Part shown: piece after piece, positions 44,342-53,340 of the stretch
Layout: the number at the start of each line of letters is the position of its first letter
Position numbering within the stretch: the first letter of the stretch is position 1
Notes under the pieces: model-generated
The model's input: only the letters and a program-made list of their open reading frames with translations
Told to the model about the DNA's origin: nothing
Database searches by the model: none
Translations under genes and position numbers: made by a program
NCBI RefSeq assembly: GCF_008329985.2
Contig: NZ_CP038437.2
Span: 3,348,001-3,412,000, forward strand
Reading direction: 5' to 3'
DNA length: 64,000 nt
Source of the DNA: Halomonas binhaiensis
GTDB taxonomy: Bacteria; Pseudomonadota; Gammaproteobacteria; Pseudomonadales; Halomonadaceae

Positions 44342-45238
44342 ATGGATATCAAACAGCTCAAGTTTCTCGTTGCCCTTGATCAAACCCGGCACTTCGGCAA
44401 GGCCGCCGATCTTTGCCATGTCACCCAGCCGACGCTGTCGATGCGCATCAAGGGCCTGGAAGATGAGCTCGACCTGGTACTGATAAGGCGCGGCCATCGT
44501 TTCGAAGGCTTCACCGAAGCCGGTGAAAGAATACTGGCCTGGGCCAAAACCCTGCTGACCGCCCACGACGGACTTCAGGCCGAAGCCGCCAATTGCCGTG
44601 GCCAACTAGTGGGGAATCTGCGGATTGGCATGGTGCCGCTTGCCAGCTTCGACCCCATGCAACTGCTGAAGCCACTCTCGCAACGCTACCCCGAACTTTC
44701 CTTCCAGCTCTCATCCATGAGTTCCGAACAGATCATCGACGGCTTGAGCAGCAATGATCTCGATCTTGGCCTTTGTTATCTCGACAACGAAAGCACGGAA
44801 CAATTCGAGGCGATCGCATTGGATGTCACCAGCATGGGGTTGCTGTCTGATATTCGTTACTTCCACTTCGAAGGCGAAACGCTGACCTGGCAAGAGGTCA
44901 GCGAAGTGCCCCTGGGCATGCTGTCGAAAACCATGCGTTTTCGGCAGTCGATCATGCTGAAGATGAGTGGCCTTGGGCTACACCCGACCCCGGTACTGGA
45001 AAGCGACTCCACCTATCAGCTGGCGCAGGCCGTCAAGTCCGGTATCTGCTGCGCCATCGTGCCATTGCAGAGCGGCACCGATATCCTGAGTGATGAGCTG
45101 CGCATCATCCCGATTGCCAATGCCAACACCAACGCTCCCATTAGCTTGCTCATGCGGCAGGCGGAGCCACGTTCGGCCCTGGCCGAGAAGTGCTTTGAGT
45201 TGGCGAAAGAGATCTTCGCCAAGGAAAACTCGGTATAA
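44342..45238 (+). CDS. LysR-family regulator next to a FdhF/YdeP-type molybdoenzyme
   Basis: A 298-residue regulator: helix-turn-helix KQLKFLVALDQTRHFGKAAD, TQPTLSMRIKGLEDELDLVL (residues about 4-49), then an effector domain (GQLVGNLRIGMVPLASFDPM). Regulators of this subtype are commonly found beside genes for FdhF/YdeP oxidoreductases, and here the gene is convergent with one, so that gene is the likeliest target. The effector-domain cysteines (GLCYLD, GICCAIVP) are suggestive of redox sensing but are not proof. Confidence 0.88.
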   Translation: MDIKQLKFLVALDQTRHFGKAADLCHVTQPTLSMRIKGLEDELDLVLIRRGHRFEGFTEAGERILAWAKTLLTAHDGLQAEAANCRGQLVGNLRIGMVPLASFDPMQLLKPLSQRYPELSFQLSSMSSEQIIDGLSSNDLDLGLCYLDNESTEQFEAIALDVTSMGLLSDIRYFHFEGETLTWQEVSEVPLGMLSKTMRFRQSIMLKMSGLGLHPTPVLESDSTYQLAQAVKSGICCAIVPLQSGTDILSDELRIIPIANANTNAPISLLMRQAEPRSALAEKCFELAKEIFAKENSV

Positions 45239-45298
45239 ATAAATGGCTGCGCTATTCAAGAAGCAAAAGCGGTCCATCACGAAAAAAAGCACGAAAAA

Positions 45299-45318
45299 GG
45301 GAGCCTCAAGGGGCTCCC
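45299..45318. terminator. Bidirectional terminator between LysR and the molybdoenzyme
   Basis: GGGAGCC-TCAAGG-GGCTCCC with an A run on the left and TGTCTTGTTT on the right. It serves both convergent genes. Confidence 0.8.
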
Positions 45319-45382
45319 TGTCTTGTTTAGCCTTCTTATCTAGCTATTTTGTTTGGCCATATCTTGTTTGGCCGTCTCTAGT

Positions 45383-47707
45383 CTAGAGAGCGGCGCTTGG
45401 AATGGTGTTGTCTTCCTGGGCCTTTTCCAGCTTGATCGCGATAAATTTCGATGTCGGGGTAAAGGTTCTTTCCCCGTAGCTATCCAGCGGTACCAGGGGA
45501 TTGGTTTCCGGATAATAGGCGGCGGCCTGCCCTGCGGGTATGTCATAGGCTACCAGCATGAAACCGGACACACGGCGCTCGCGGCCGTCATCCCAGAGGG
45601 ACACCAGGTCAACCTTGTCGCCTGGCGCAAACCCCAGCCGACGAATCTCCTCTTCATTGACGAAAATGACTTCACGCAGCCCAAACACGCCACGGTAACG
45701 ATCATCCAGGCCATACAAGGTGGTGTTGTACTGATCATGCGAGCGCATGGTCTGCAGGATCAGGTCTGGCTTGTCCCCCCGTGCTGTCACGCCTTCATTG
45801 ATGAGCTGCTTGGGCAGCGCACAGGGCTTGAACTGCGCCTTGCCGCTTGCGGTATTCCAGCGCCGTTCGGAGGCCGCATTGCCCAGATGAAACCCACCTG
45901 GCTGTTGCAGCTTGGCATTGAAATCGGCGAAGCCGGGAATGGTATCGGCAATCAGGTCACGAATGCGGTCATAGTGAGCAATGACATTGTCCCAGTCGAT
46001 CGGATGGTTGCCCAGGGTCGCCTTGGCCATGCCCGCAATGATCGCAGGCTCCGAGCGCAGGTGTTCAGAGCCCGGAGGAAGCTGGCCGTAAGAGATATGC
46101 ACCATGCTGAAGGTATCTTCGACCGTCACGCCCTGCGGCCCTTCGGCCTGCATGTCCACTTCTGTCCGCCCCAGGCAAGGCAGGATCAGTGCTTCCTTGC
46201 CGGTCACCAGGTGGGAACGGTTCAACTTGGTGGAAATATGCACCGTCAGGTCACACTTGCGCATGGCCTCGTGAGTCCGCGGGGTATCCGGGGTCGCCTG
46301 AACGAAATTGCCGCCCAGGCCGATGAACACATTGGCATATTGATCTTCCATCGCCTGAATGGCGCGCACGGTGTTGTGGCCGTGTTGGCGCGGTACCTTG
46401 AAGGCGAAGCGCTGTTCCAGGGCATCCAGCAGCCAGGCGGGGGGCTGCTCATCGATGCCCATAGTGCGGTCGCCCTGCACATTGCTGTGCCCGCGCACCG
46501 GAGAAAGACCGGCACCGGGCTTGCCGACATTGCCGCGCAACAGCATCAGGTTGGCGATCTCCTGCACCGTGGGCACCGAGTGGCGATGCTGCGTCACCCC
46601 CATGGCCCAACACATGATCACCCGCTCGGCACGACGATACATGTCAGCCGCCAGCTGGATATCGGACAGGCTCAATCCGGACTGTTCGACGATCTGATCC
46701 CACGATGTGGCATCCACTTGCGCCAGGTAATCATCCAGCCCAACGGTATGCTGCTGGAGGAACTGATGGTCGAATACTGCAGGCTGGCCAGCCTGTTGCG
46801 CTTCACGTTCCCACTGCAACAGGAACTTGGCGATGCCACGCATCACGGCCATGTCGCCCCCCAGGGCGGGCCGGAAGTAGGCCGTGTTGGTCGGCTCGGA
46901 GCCATTGCTCAGCATTTCGAAGGGATGTTGAGGATGCTGGAAACGTTCCAGGCCACGTTCCTTGAGCGGGTTGAAGCACACCACTTGCGCCCCCCGTTCG
47001 ACCGCTTCACGCAGGGGTTCAAGCATGCGGGGGTGGTTCGTGCCCGGATTCTGGCCGATGACAAAGATCGCATCTGCCTTTTCCAGGTCATCGAACACCA
47101 CGGTGCCCTTGCCTACCCCGATGGTGTCGGTCATGCCGATACCGCTGGCCTCGTGACACATGTTGGAGCAATCAGGAAAGTTGTTGGTACCAAAGGCCCG
47201 TACGAACAGCTGATAGAGGAAAGCGGCTTCGTTACTCGCCCGGCCCGAAGTGTAGAACTCGGCCTGATCGGGAGAATCGAGACGCTGCAGATGCTTGGCG
47301 ATCAGGGCGAACGCTTCATCCCATGTGGTTTCGACATAGTGATCGCTGTTGGCATCGTAGCGCATGGGGTGAGTCAAACGCCCCTGGTACTCCAGCCAAT
47401 AATCGCTCTGACGCGCCAGTTGCGACACACTATGTTCGGCAAAGAAACGCGGACCAACATAGCGACCGGTGGATTCCCAGTTGACCGCCTTGGCCCCGTT
47501 CTCGCAGAACTTGACCAGCCCCTTCTCGGGCGACTCGCCCCAGGCGCAGCCAGGGCAATCGAAGCCACTGTTCTGGTTGGTCTTCAGCATCGCCCGCAGG
47601 TTCTTGACCGGCTTCTCACTTCCCAGCCAGCTTTTCGTGACGCTTTTCAGCGCTCCCCAACCCGCCGCGGGTCCTGCGTATTCTTTTACCTTTCCTTTAT
47701 CGGACAT
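45383..47707 (-). CDS. FdhF/YdeP-family molybdopterin oxidoreductase
   Basis: A 774-residue cytoplasmic molybdoenzyme of the formate-dehydrogenase-like FdhF/YdeP group. Visible features are NSGFDCPGCAWGES near residue 43 (cluster cysteines), DANSDHYVETTWDEAFALIA, the catalytic-loop region DCSNMCHEASGIGMTDTIGV, the cofactor-binding FVIGQNPGTNHPRM, and a C-terminal MopB domain starting near residue 650 (MRSHDQYNTTLYGLDDRYRG). The start at 47707 gives the usual MSDKGKVKEYAGPAAG. Typical members need only the single subunit; no accessory FdhD gene is adjacent. The large opposite-strand open frame (45353-47752) is a codon-bias shadow. Confidence 0.88.
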   Translation of the reverse strand: MSDKGKVKEYAGPAAGWGALKSVTKSWLGSEKPVKNLRAMLKTNQNSGFDCPGCAWGESPEKGLVKFCENGAKAVNWESTGRYVGPRFFAEHSVSQLARQSDYWLEYQGRLTHPMRYDANSDHYVETTWDEAFALIAKHLQRLDSPDQAEFYTSGRASNEAAFLYQLFVRAFGTNNFPDCSNMCHEASGIGMTDTIGVGKGTVVFDDLEKADAIFVIGQNPGTNHPRMLEPLREAVERGAQVVCFNPLKERGLERFQHPQHPFEMLSNGSEPTNTAYFRPALGGDMAVMRGIAKFLLQWEREAQQAGQPAVFDHQFLQQHTVGLDDYLAQVDATSWDQIVEQSGLSLSDIQLAADMYRRAERVIMCWAMGVTQHRHSVPTVQEIANLMLLRGNVGKPGAGLSPVRGHSNVQGDRTMGIDEQPPAWLLDALEQRFAFKVPRQHGHNTVRAIQAMEDQYANVFIGLGGNFVQATPDTPRTHEAMRKCDLTVHISTKLNRSHLVTGKEALILPCLGRTEVDMQAEGPQGVTVEDTFSMVHISYGQLPPGSEHLRSEPAIIAGMAKATLGNHPIDWDNVIAHYDRIRDLIADTIPGFADFNAKLQQPGGFHLGNAASERRWNTASGKAQFKPCALPKQLINEGVTARGDKPDLILQTMRSHDQYNTTLYGLDDRYRGVFGLREVIFVNEEEIRRLGFAPGDKVDLVSLWDDGRERRVSGFMLVAYDIPAGQAAAYYPETNPLVPLDSYGERTFTPTSKFIAIKLEKAQEDNTIPSAAL

Positions 47708-47860
47708 CGAGACTCCAGCACTAAAAAAAACGTCATGATGAGTATTCTTTGAACTCACGATCACGTTGACTTCAAGAAAATACGCTGGCTAACAATCTCC
47801 GTCCAATCGATATCTCTTACCCATTGATAAGCACTGTCTATCGAGGTGGTATCAGGAACT

Positions 47861-48106
47861 TCATCCCCCGGCCGGCCTGTGCACGGCAATGCCGCTCATG
47901 ACAAGCATGATGCCGAGCAGATCCTGCAGGGTGGGTATCTGCGCCAGGACGATGGCAGCGATGATCGTCGCCGAGGCAGGCAGGAGCGCCAACAGCAAGG
48001 CAAATGACTCACGCGGCAGGCGCGACATGGCGAGCTGATCGCAGGCATAGGGAATCACTGACGAGCAGATGCCAACACCCATGCCCACCAATATTACCAA
48101 TGGCAT
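47861..48106 (-). pseudogene. C-terminal fragment of an EamA/RhtA-type exporter
   Basis: An 81-codon frame: VGICSSVIPYACDQLAMSRL, then ESFALLLALLPASATIIAAI and LQDLLGIMLVMSGIAVHRPA. This matches the last two to three helices of RhtA-like drug/metabolite exporters, which have about 290 residues and ten helices; the first two thirds are missing. The sequence upstream shows no continuation in any frame, so this is a remnant. Confidence 0.75.
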
Positions 48107-48299
48107 GCCAAAGGCTCGCTCGGCTTCCAGGTGCTGATCAGAAGTGACCGACCACTCTGATAGAAGTTTTTTACTGTGTTTCTTTTTCCCTTATGCTCCT
48201 TTTTACCTACGTTTCGAGCTTCACTGATCGCGATGAATGGCGCAAAGTAGCGAGCTATCTAAAAGAGCCATCAAAAAAGCATTATTTCAGGATTTCCTT

Positions 48300-49244
48300 A
48301 TGTCGACTTTCGAGCGCGTCAATCGCCTGTTTCCGGTGTGGGCCATTCTCTTTGCCCTCTGTGCTGCCTGGCAGCCAGAGTGGTTCACTGGCCTGGCTGC
48401 CCAAATTCAACTGCTGCTGGCCATCATCATGTTCGCCATGGGGCTGACACTGTCACGACATGATTTTCTCGGTGTGATTCGTGCGCCGTTACCGATCGTG
48501 GTCGGGCTGATTCTGCAGTTCTCGATCATGCCGCTGGCGGCGCTGCTGGTGTCCTGGGCACTTGGCCTGTCGCCGGAATTGACCACCGGCATGGTGCTGG
48601 TGGGCGCCACTGCCGGAGGCACCGCCTCGAATGTCATGACCTGGCTGGCAGGAGGCAATGTGGCGCTGTCGGTATCCATGACCCTGGTCTCGACGCTGGT
48701 CTCGGTGGCAGCCACGCCGCTGCTGACCTGGGCCCTGGTCGGACAGAGTGTCGAGGTCCCCGTATGGGGCATGTTCCTCAGCATTGCCAAGCTGGTGATC
48801 GCGCCGATTGCATTCGGTGTGATCATTCACCACTTCCTTGGTCAGCAGATCAAGCGCGTCGAGCCTGCTCTGGCGACCCTGGCGATGGTGGCCATCGTCA
48901 TCATCATTGCCATTGTGGTCGGTCTCAATGCCGGACGCCTGGCCACGCTGGGGCCGATGGTGGCACTCGCCGTGGTGCTGCATAACGCCATCGGCCTGGC
49001 CGGGGGATACAACATCGGGCGCCTGCTCGGTTTCGACAAGCGGACCTCGCGCACCATCGCCATCGAAGTCGGCATGCAGAACTCCGGTCTGGCCGTATCC
49101 CTTGCCAGCCAGTTCTTTTCCGCCACATCGGCGCTGCCCGGCGCCTTGTTCTCTGTATGGCACAATGTCTCGGGCTCACTGCTGGCTGGTTACTGGAAGC
49201 GCCGTTCAGTGGATGACGAACCGGAACAGTCTCTCGCCAAATAG
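48300..49244 (+). CDS. Bile acid:sodium symporter (BASS) family transporter
   Basis: A 314-residue inner-membrane protein with about ten hydrophobic segments. Family signatures include ALLLAIIMFAMGLTLSRHDF (in the form QLLLAIIMFAMGLTLSRHDF), ELTTGMVLVGATAGGTASNV and MQNSGLAVSLASQFF near the end. In bacteria such proteins import pantoate, pyruvate or other organic anions with sodium; the substrate is unknown. The ATG at 48300 (MSTFERVNRLFPVW) fits the family; an extension to 48237 is unlikely. Confidence 0.88.
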   Translation: MSTFERVNRLFPVWAILFALCAAWQPEWFTGLAAQIQLLLAIIMFAMGLTLSRHDFLGVIRAPLPIVVGLILQFSIMPLAALLVSWALGLSPELTTGMVLVGATAGGTASNVMTWLAGGNVALSVSMTLVSTLVSVAATPLLTWALVGQSVEVPVWGMFLSIAKLVIAPIAFGVIIHHFLGQQIKRVEPALATLAMVAIVIIIAIVVGLNAGRLATLGPMVALAVVLHNAIGLAGGYNIGRLLGFDKRTSRTIAIEVGMQNSGLAVSLASQFFSATSALPGALFSVWHNVSGSLLAGYWKRRSVDDEPEQSLAK

Positions 49245-49254
49245 TCCCCTGCTT

Positions 49255-49333
49255 GAGATGAGCCCTAGTTGAGATGAACCTTCGTTGAGATGAACCTTCG
49301 TTGAGATGAACCTTCGATTGATATGAACCTTCA
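49255..49333. repeat. Five-unit 16-bp tandem repeat
   Basis: Units of GAGATGAACCTTCGTT begin at 49255, 49271, 49287, 49303 and 49319; the outer ones have substitutions. The array lies between the transporter stop and its terminator. Confidence 0.9.
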
Positions 49334-49334
49334 G

Positions 49335-49365
49335 GGCCGAGCATGCCAACATGCTCGGCCTTTTT
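49335..49365 (+). terminator. Rho-independent terminator
   Basis: GGCCGAGCATG-CCAA-CATGCTCGGCC followed by TTTTT: an 11-bp perfect stem, a tetraloop and a T run, for the BASS transporter gene. Confidence 0.95.
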
Positions 49366-49484
49366 GATGGTGTCAGCGGCGATTGAGTCGCGCAGGCATT
49401 TATGTAGTGTTTCCTTAGCACCTCTTTCCGCGGAGACCTAAACTTCAAACGAGGGAAGACCTATATACTCCCAAGGAGGTCACG

Positions 49485-50528
49485 ATGGGCATCCCGATTC
49501 TCGCTTCTCAACGCCTCAGCCAACTGACGGGCTCTGTACTGCTGAGTGTTCTCGCCTTGGGGTCCGCCTCGCCTGCCTCGGCAGATACCCCGCTGGTGAT
49601 TGCCACCGCCAGCCCCACCGGGGTCTACCACATCACAGGTCGAATCCTGTGCCGCCTGGTGCAGACACCCTGTGAAGCGCGCCCTTCCGGCGGTTCCGTC
49701 GACAACCTTCGTGCTCTGCGCGCCGATGAAGTGCCCATCGCCCTGGCTCAATCCGACCTTCAATACCATGCGGTGTCAGGGACAGAAGGATTCGCCGAGG
49801 CAGGACCCGACGAGAGCCTGCGCGCCCTATTTTCGGTACATAGCGAGCCTTTCACTCTGGTGGCCCGCCGAGACGCCGGCATAGACACCCTGGACGACCT
49901 GGCAGGGCATTCGGTGAATATCGGTAATCCAGGCTCCGGGCAGCGAGGCACCATGCTGCAACTGATGGAAGCCCAGGACTGGACCTTCAGCGACTTCGCC
50001 GTAGTCAACGAGTTGCCCGCCGATCAGCAGTCCATGGAGCTGTGCCACGGCAACATCGACGCTATGGTCTACACCGTGGGGCATCCCGACACCTCCATCC
50101 GCCAGGCCGTCGATCTCTGCGATGCCGTACTGGTGAATGTCGAAGGACCCGCCGTCGACGCCCTGCTGGAAAACGCCCCCTACTACAGCCAAGCGACCAT
50201 TCCCGCCGGGCTCTATTACGAAGACCAACCCGAGATCACCACCTTCGGCGTGCGCGCCACCCTACTCACCAACGAGTCCACTGACCCCGACCTGGTCTAT
50301 GAACTGGTCTCCACGCTATTCGACAACTTCGATCGCTTCACCACCTTCCACCCCGCCTATTCCGTCCTCACCCCTGAAACCATGATCGAAGATGGACTGT
50401 CCGCACCACTGCACGAAGGCGCCCTGCGTTACTACCAGGAGCAAGGGTGGATGGAAGATGACGACGCGGTTGGGGAGAACGGTATGGGGGATGGTGTGGA
50501 GGAGGAGACCAAGGAAGAAGGCGAATAA
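49485..50528 (+). CDS. TAXI-family TRAP transporter solute-binding protein
   Basis: A 347-residue periplasmic protein with a signal peptide (LTGSVLLSVLALGSASPASA, cleaved before DTP). The TAXI pattern is clear: LVIATASPTGVYHITGRILC, then RPSGGSVDNLRALRADEVPI and LAQSDLQYHAV. In known systems the ligands are organic acids or amino acids and a fused DctQM membrane protein completes the transporter; no such gene is adjacent, so the partner must lie elsewhere. The C terminus is an acidic tail (GDGVEEETKEEGE), unusual for the family. AAGGAGG precedes the ATG. Confidence 0.88.
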   Translation: MGIPILASQRLSQLTGSVLLSVLALGSASPASADTPLVIATASPTGVYHITGRILCRLVQTPCEARPSGGSVDNLRALRADEVPIALAQSDLQYHAVSGTEGFAEAGPDESLRALFSVHSEPFTLVARRDAGIDTLDDLAGHSVNIGNPGSGQRGTMLQLMEAQDWTFSDFAVVNELPADQQSMELCHGNIDAMVYTVGHPDTSIRQAVDLCDAVLVNVEGPAVDALLENAPYYSQATIPAGLYYEDQPEITTFGVRATLLTNESTDPDLVYELVSTLFDNFDRFTTFHPAYSVLTPETMIEDGLSAPLHEGALRYYQEQGWMEDDDAVGENGMGDGVEEETKEEGE

Positions 50529-50928
50529 GTCTTGGTTGACGAGCCATTCTTTATTTTTCATCGATGTTGTGCACCAAGGGTGCACAACAAAGACATTTCT
50601 TAAAGAGCTATGTGGCAATCAGTTTGAAAGCTTACTTGGCGGCAAACTGCATGCGGCTGTTGATCGCCCACAGGCTGCTAATCTCCCTGCAGCATGCTGG
50701 AAACTGATCAACCTGAATAAGCTGATCGAACAAAAATTCGGGGAAGCACCTAACCCAGCGTAAAGAGCTGGAAGTGCTGCTCCTGACTCTTCATCCACCT
50801 CCACCTTCCTACTCGAAACTTCCATTTGAGACCTGCCTCTCCCCCTGCTTGTCGTTTGGCCGCTAGAATCATGCCTTCAAAACGAATCATTTCTACTGCG
50901 GCGCATAGAGATTTTCGAGGACGAGGTA
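50529..50928. other. Gene-free region with a palindrome
   Basis: About 400 bases between the TAXI gene and the HNH gene. It holds a perfect palindrome at 50567-50587 and a short frame up to 50763 (KTFLKELCGNQFESLLGGKL onwards) that I cannot support as a gene; it may be the remnant of one. Confidence 0.5.
50567..50587. promoter_or_regulatory. Palindrome TTGTGCACC-AAG-GGTGCACAA
   Basis: A perfect 9-bp inverted repeat with a 3-base spacer, 38 bases after the TAXI gene. No T run follows. It could be a weak terminator or a regulator site. Confidence 0.4.
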
Positions 50929-51855
50929 ATGAATTACTGGTGGGTGAATCAGAATCAGACATATCAGCACGAAGTCCATGGAGGCTATCTGTGGTCTCCC
51001 AAGACCAATGCCAACGGTGCTCGTAACCGCTTCTATGATGCCATGACCGAAGTGAGCACGGGCGACATCGTCTTTTCCTTCTGCGATACGCAGATCAAAG
51101 CCATTGGTATCGTGAGCGGGTCCCATCAATCATCGTCTAAGCCTGATGAGTTCGGAATTGCGGGAGCAGCTTGGTCTAACGACGGCTGGTACGTGCCCGT
51201 TGCCTTCAACAAACTAGCGAACCCAATTCGCCCTAAAGATCATATCGACTTTCTAGCACCTGCCCTTCCTGCCAAATACTCTCCTCTTCAAGCTAACGGT
51301 AATGGCAACCAAGGTGTCTATCTAGCCCCAGTCCCTCAACCGCTTGCTGAAGGGTTGATATCGCTATTGGGTGGCCAGGTTGAGGCGATTTTAGAAAAGG
51401 CTAGCAGTTCGTCCGACGCTGGAGACAATATCGAGATTAACCACATTCTTGAGAATACAGAGGTAACCACGACACAGCGCACCCAACTTATCCAGGCTCG
51501 CATTGGCCAAGGCTTATTCCGGTCCCGTGTCGCTGAGCTAGAACCACGCTGTCGAGTTACGGGAATTGAAGATATTCGCTTCCTGGTTGCTAGCCATATC
51601 AAGCCCTGGTCGAAATGCACCAATGAAGAAAAGCTAGATGGTCACAACGGACTATTGCTGACACCTCATATTGACCATCTCTTCGACAAGGGTTACATCA
51701 CCTTTGATGATGCTGGGCAAATCAAAATCAGCAATCAGCTCCCGGCTTCTGTCCAGCAGGTTTGGGAACTCAAACCGCTTTCCACGCCAGTCGCACTGAC
51801 AGAGCGCCAAAAAGCCTATATGGACTATCATCGAGAGCATATATTCCGCGGCTGA
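50929..51855 (+). CDS. EVE-like/HNH endonuclease (modification-dependent restriction type)
   Basis: A 308-residue protein. Residues 1-110 (MNYWWVNQNQTYQHEVHGGY, LWSPKTNANGARNRFYDAMT, GDIVFSFCDTQIKAIGIVSG) have the look of an EVE/PUA-like domain, a fold that reads modified bases. Residues about 195-270 carry an HNH_2-type nuclease: CRVTGIEDIRFLVASHIKPW, DGHNGLLLTPHIDHLFDKGY. This pairing suggests type IV-like restriction of DNA with modified cytosines; the activity is inferred. It lies just left of the tRNA-bounded island and on the same side as a MazG-like gene. Confidence 0.82.
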   Translation: MNYWWVNQNQTYQHEVHGGYLWSPKTNANGARNRFYDAMTEVSTGDIVFSFCDTQIKAIGIVSGSHQSSSKPDEFGIAGAAWSNDGWYVPVAFNKLANPIRPKDHIDFLAPALPAKYSPLQANGNGNQGVYLAPVPQPLAEGLISLLGGQVEAILEKASSSSDAGDNIEINHILENTEVTTTQRTQLIQARIGQGLFRSRVAELEPRCRVTGIEDIRFLVASHIKPWSKCTNEEKLDGHNGLLLTPHIDHLFDKGYITFDDAGQIKISNQLPASVQQVWELKPLSTPVALTERQKAYMDYHREHIFRG

Positions 51856-52046
51856 GTAGATAGCTGATCCTGCTCCCAAGACGGCGTCAGGATCAATCAT
51901 CTAACATGATTGAGCTAAAAACTGGAGATAAATCAATCTAGCCAAGGATTTTCCAACGACTAAGGAGCAATTGGTAACGTCAAGAATGCCTTACTCAAAA
52001 TGCCAGCCAAGGCTAGTGCAATTGAAGTTCTTATGACTTCCTGAGT

Positions 52047-52412
52047 CTACACATCACCGTTTTCATAATGCGTGTACTTCTTTGCACTACCTTTCACCTG
52101 CTCCGCGGGATATTTCTTGGCGTTCTTCTCCATTTTCTCCCAGCAAGCCTGTTCAATATCCACACCCAGCTTGCCCGCCAGGCGAATCAGATAAAGCTGA
52201 ACATCGGCAATCTCGTCACGCACAGCAGCCAGTTGCGCCTCATCCAGATCCTTGGACTGCGCCTCGGTCAGCCACTGAAAGCACTCTTGCAGCTCAGCCG
52301 CTTCTACCGTTAGCGCCATAGCCAGGTTCTTGGGCGAATGAAACTGATCCCAGTCACGCTCGGCAGCAAACTGGTTCATGGCTAAGTGAAGCTGCTTGAA
52401 AGGGTCGGACAT
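52047..52412 (-). CDS. MazG-like nucleotide pyrophosphohydrolase
   Basis: A 121-residue protein with the MazG/all-alpha NTP pyrophosphatase pattern: FHSPKNLAMALTVEAAELQE (Glu-rich metal helix) and AVRDEIADVQLYLIRLAGKL (E..D motif). It would hydrolyse non-canonical or excess nucleoside triphosphates to monophosphates. Length fits the single-domain subfamily. It is transcribed toward the HNH gene and away from the tRNA fragment. The gap 51856-52046 shows nothing. Confidence 0.85.
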   Translation of the reverse strand: MSDPFKQLHLAMNQFAAERDWDQFHSPKNLAMALTVEAAELQECFQWLTEAQSKDLDEAQLAAVRDEIADVQLYLIRLAGKLGVDIEQACWEKMEKNAKKYPAEQVKGSAKKYTHYENGDV

Positions 52413-53340
52413 AACAGGCTCCTAATTCTGAATACTGAAAGCATGCCTGTTCTGCGCAGGTGTATCCATCTTGAGCTCCGGTGGATCAGCGCTACCACAT
52501 CATGGTGCCAGAAGAGTTTACAAGGAAGGAGACAAACGATGGCGCGAGGATCATGAAGCACAGGTCGCCTTACTCGCCCGCACCCTCTCACCGAAGAGGA
52601 GATTGTCTTGACCAGGCAAACCTGAAGTCCGATTGCTGTATGGGATAATGGTGGGCCTAGCTGGACTCGAACCAGCGACCAGGGGATTATGAGTTCGCTT
52701 TTAAAACAATAAGTTACTGATATACAAGAAAAAGCAACCGTAATCGAGCGAAAGGTACAGTTCTTTTAAATCAGTAGCTTAGCGAAGTTTGAGGATAGCA
52801 TAAGAAGCTAGTGTGTGTACCAGTGCTGTACCACTCTTATGACCTTCCCTAAGCAACGAAACGCTGAAAGCTATGCGAATGATGCTCATTCTTGACCTAC
52901 CAGCGTGACTTGCTAGCAGTTGCCATCAAGGGGAGGGTTTTCTGATTGCCGTAATCGTGGCTTAGCTGGTCATCCAGGCCCTTGCAGGCAGGAACTATAC
53001 GCTTCAGCACCAAGGAAAAGGGCTCGTTGTACTCAGCCTATGGCTCTCGCCATGAGCTCTTCCTAGACGCCAATGACCGTAGGTGAGAAACTTCTCCAAG
53101 GCCAGCTTCATGGAAGGAAGGTGCCGCATGCTCCTCTCGAAACAACACCGTCAGCAGCGCAACTACGAGCTCTTGTCGAGCGGGCGAGAAAAATCAAGTG
53201 TAAAGCTGGCCCCATTTGGTGCTTCTTTAGTCTCCCAGAGCTCAGATTCATACTACTCATGGGCGTCCTGTAATGGATATTTACCACAAACACCTATTGA
53301 TCAATATAAGACCCTTTATAAAAATCTAAGCAAAAAACCC
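52413..53340. other. Gap spanning the left edge of the island
   Basis: About 930 bases. It contains the tRNA 3' fragment (52649-52694), a doubled GTGTACCAGTGCTGTACCAC sequence near 52815 of the kind found next to phage-type attachment sites, and small frames between 53073 and 53340 (for example MTVGEKLLQGQLHGRKVPHA, 66 codons) that I cannot support as genes. Confidence 0.55.
52649..52694 (-). tRNA. 3' fragment of a tRNA(CAU) gene, likely attachment site
   Basis: On the reverse strand, from 52694 to 52649, the sequence is an anticodon loop with CAT (ACTCATAATCCCC), a variable region, a T arm (GCTGG-TTCGAGT-CCAGC) and an acceptor strand TAGGCCC ending in ACCA. The first half of the tRNA (acceptor 5', D arm, 5' anticodon stem) is absent: the sequence changes abruptly after the anticodon loop. 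This is the form left at one end by integration into a tRNA gene, either tRNA-Ile(CAU) or tRNA-Met. The intact gene should lie to the right, beyond the window. Confidence 0.8.

Noticed and set aside
45353..47752. A 799-codon open frame on the plus strand opposite the molybdoenzyme gene
   Set aside because: It is a mirror of the G+C-biased codons of the reverse-strand gene, has no domain pattern, and the reverse-strand protein matches the FdhF/YdeP family along its length.
48489..49163. Reverse-strand His/Gly/Gln-rich frame inside the BASS transporter gene
   Set aside because: Composition typical of an antisense shadow of a membrane-protein gene.
50392..50763. Plus-strand frame with KTFLKELCGNQFESLLGGKL
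   Set aside because: It starts inside the TAXI gene in another frame and has no ribosome site of its own; possibly a remnant, but not enough to call a gene.
53083..53340. N-terminal extension of the methyltransferase and a 66-codon frame at 53073-53273
   Set aside because: The residues look unlike the rest of the protein, no Shine-Dalgarno stands out and the motif spacing is normal from the ATG at 53341.
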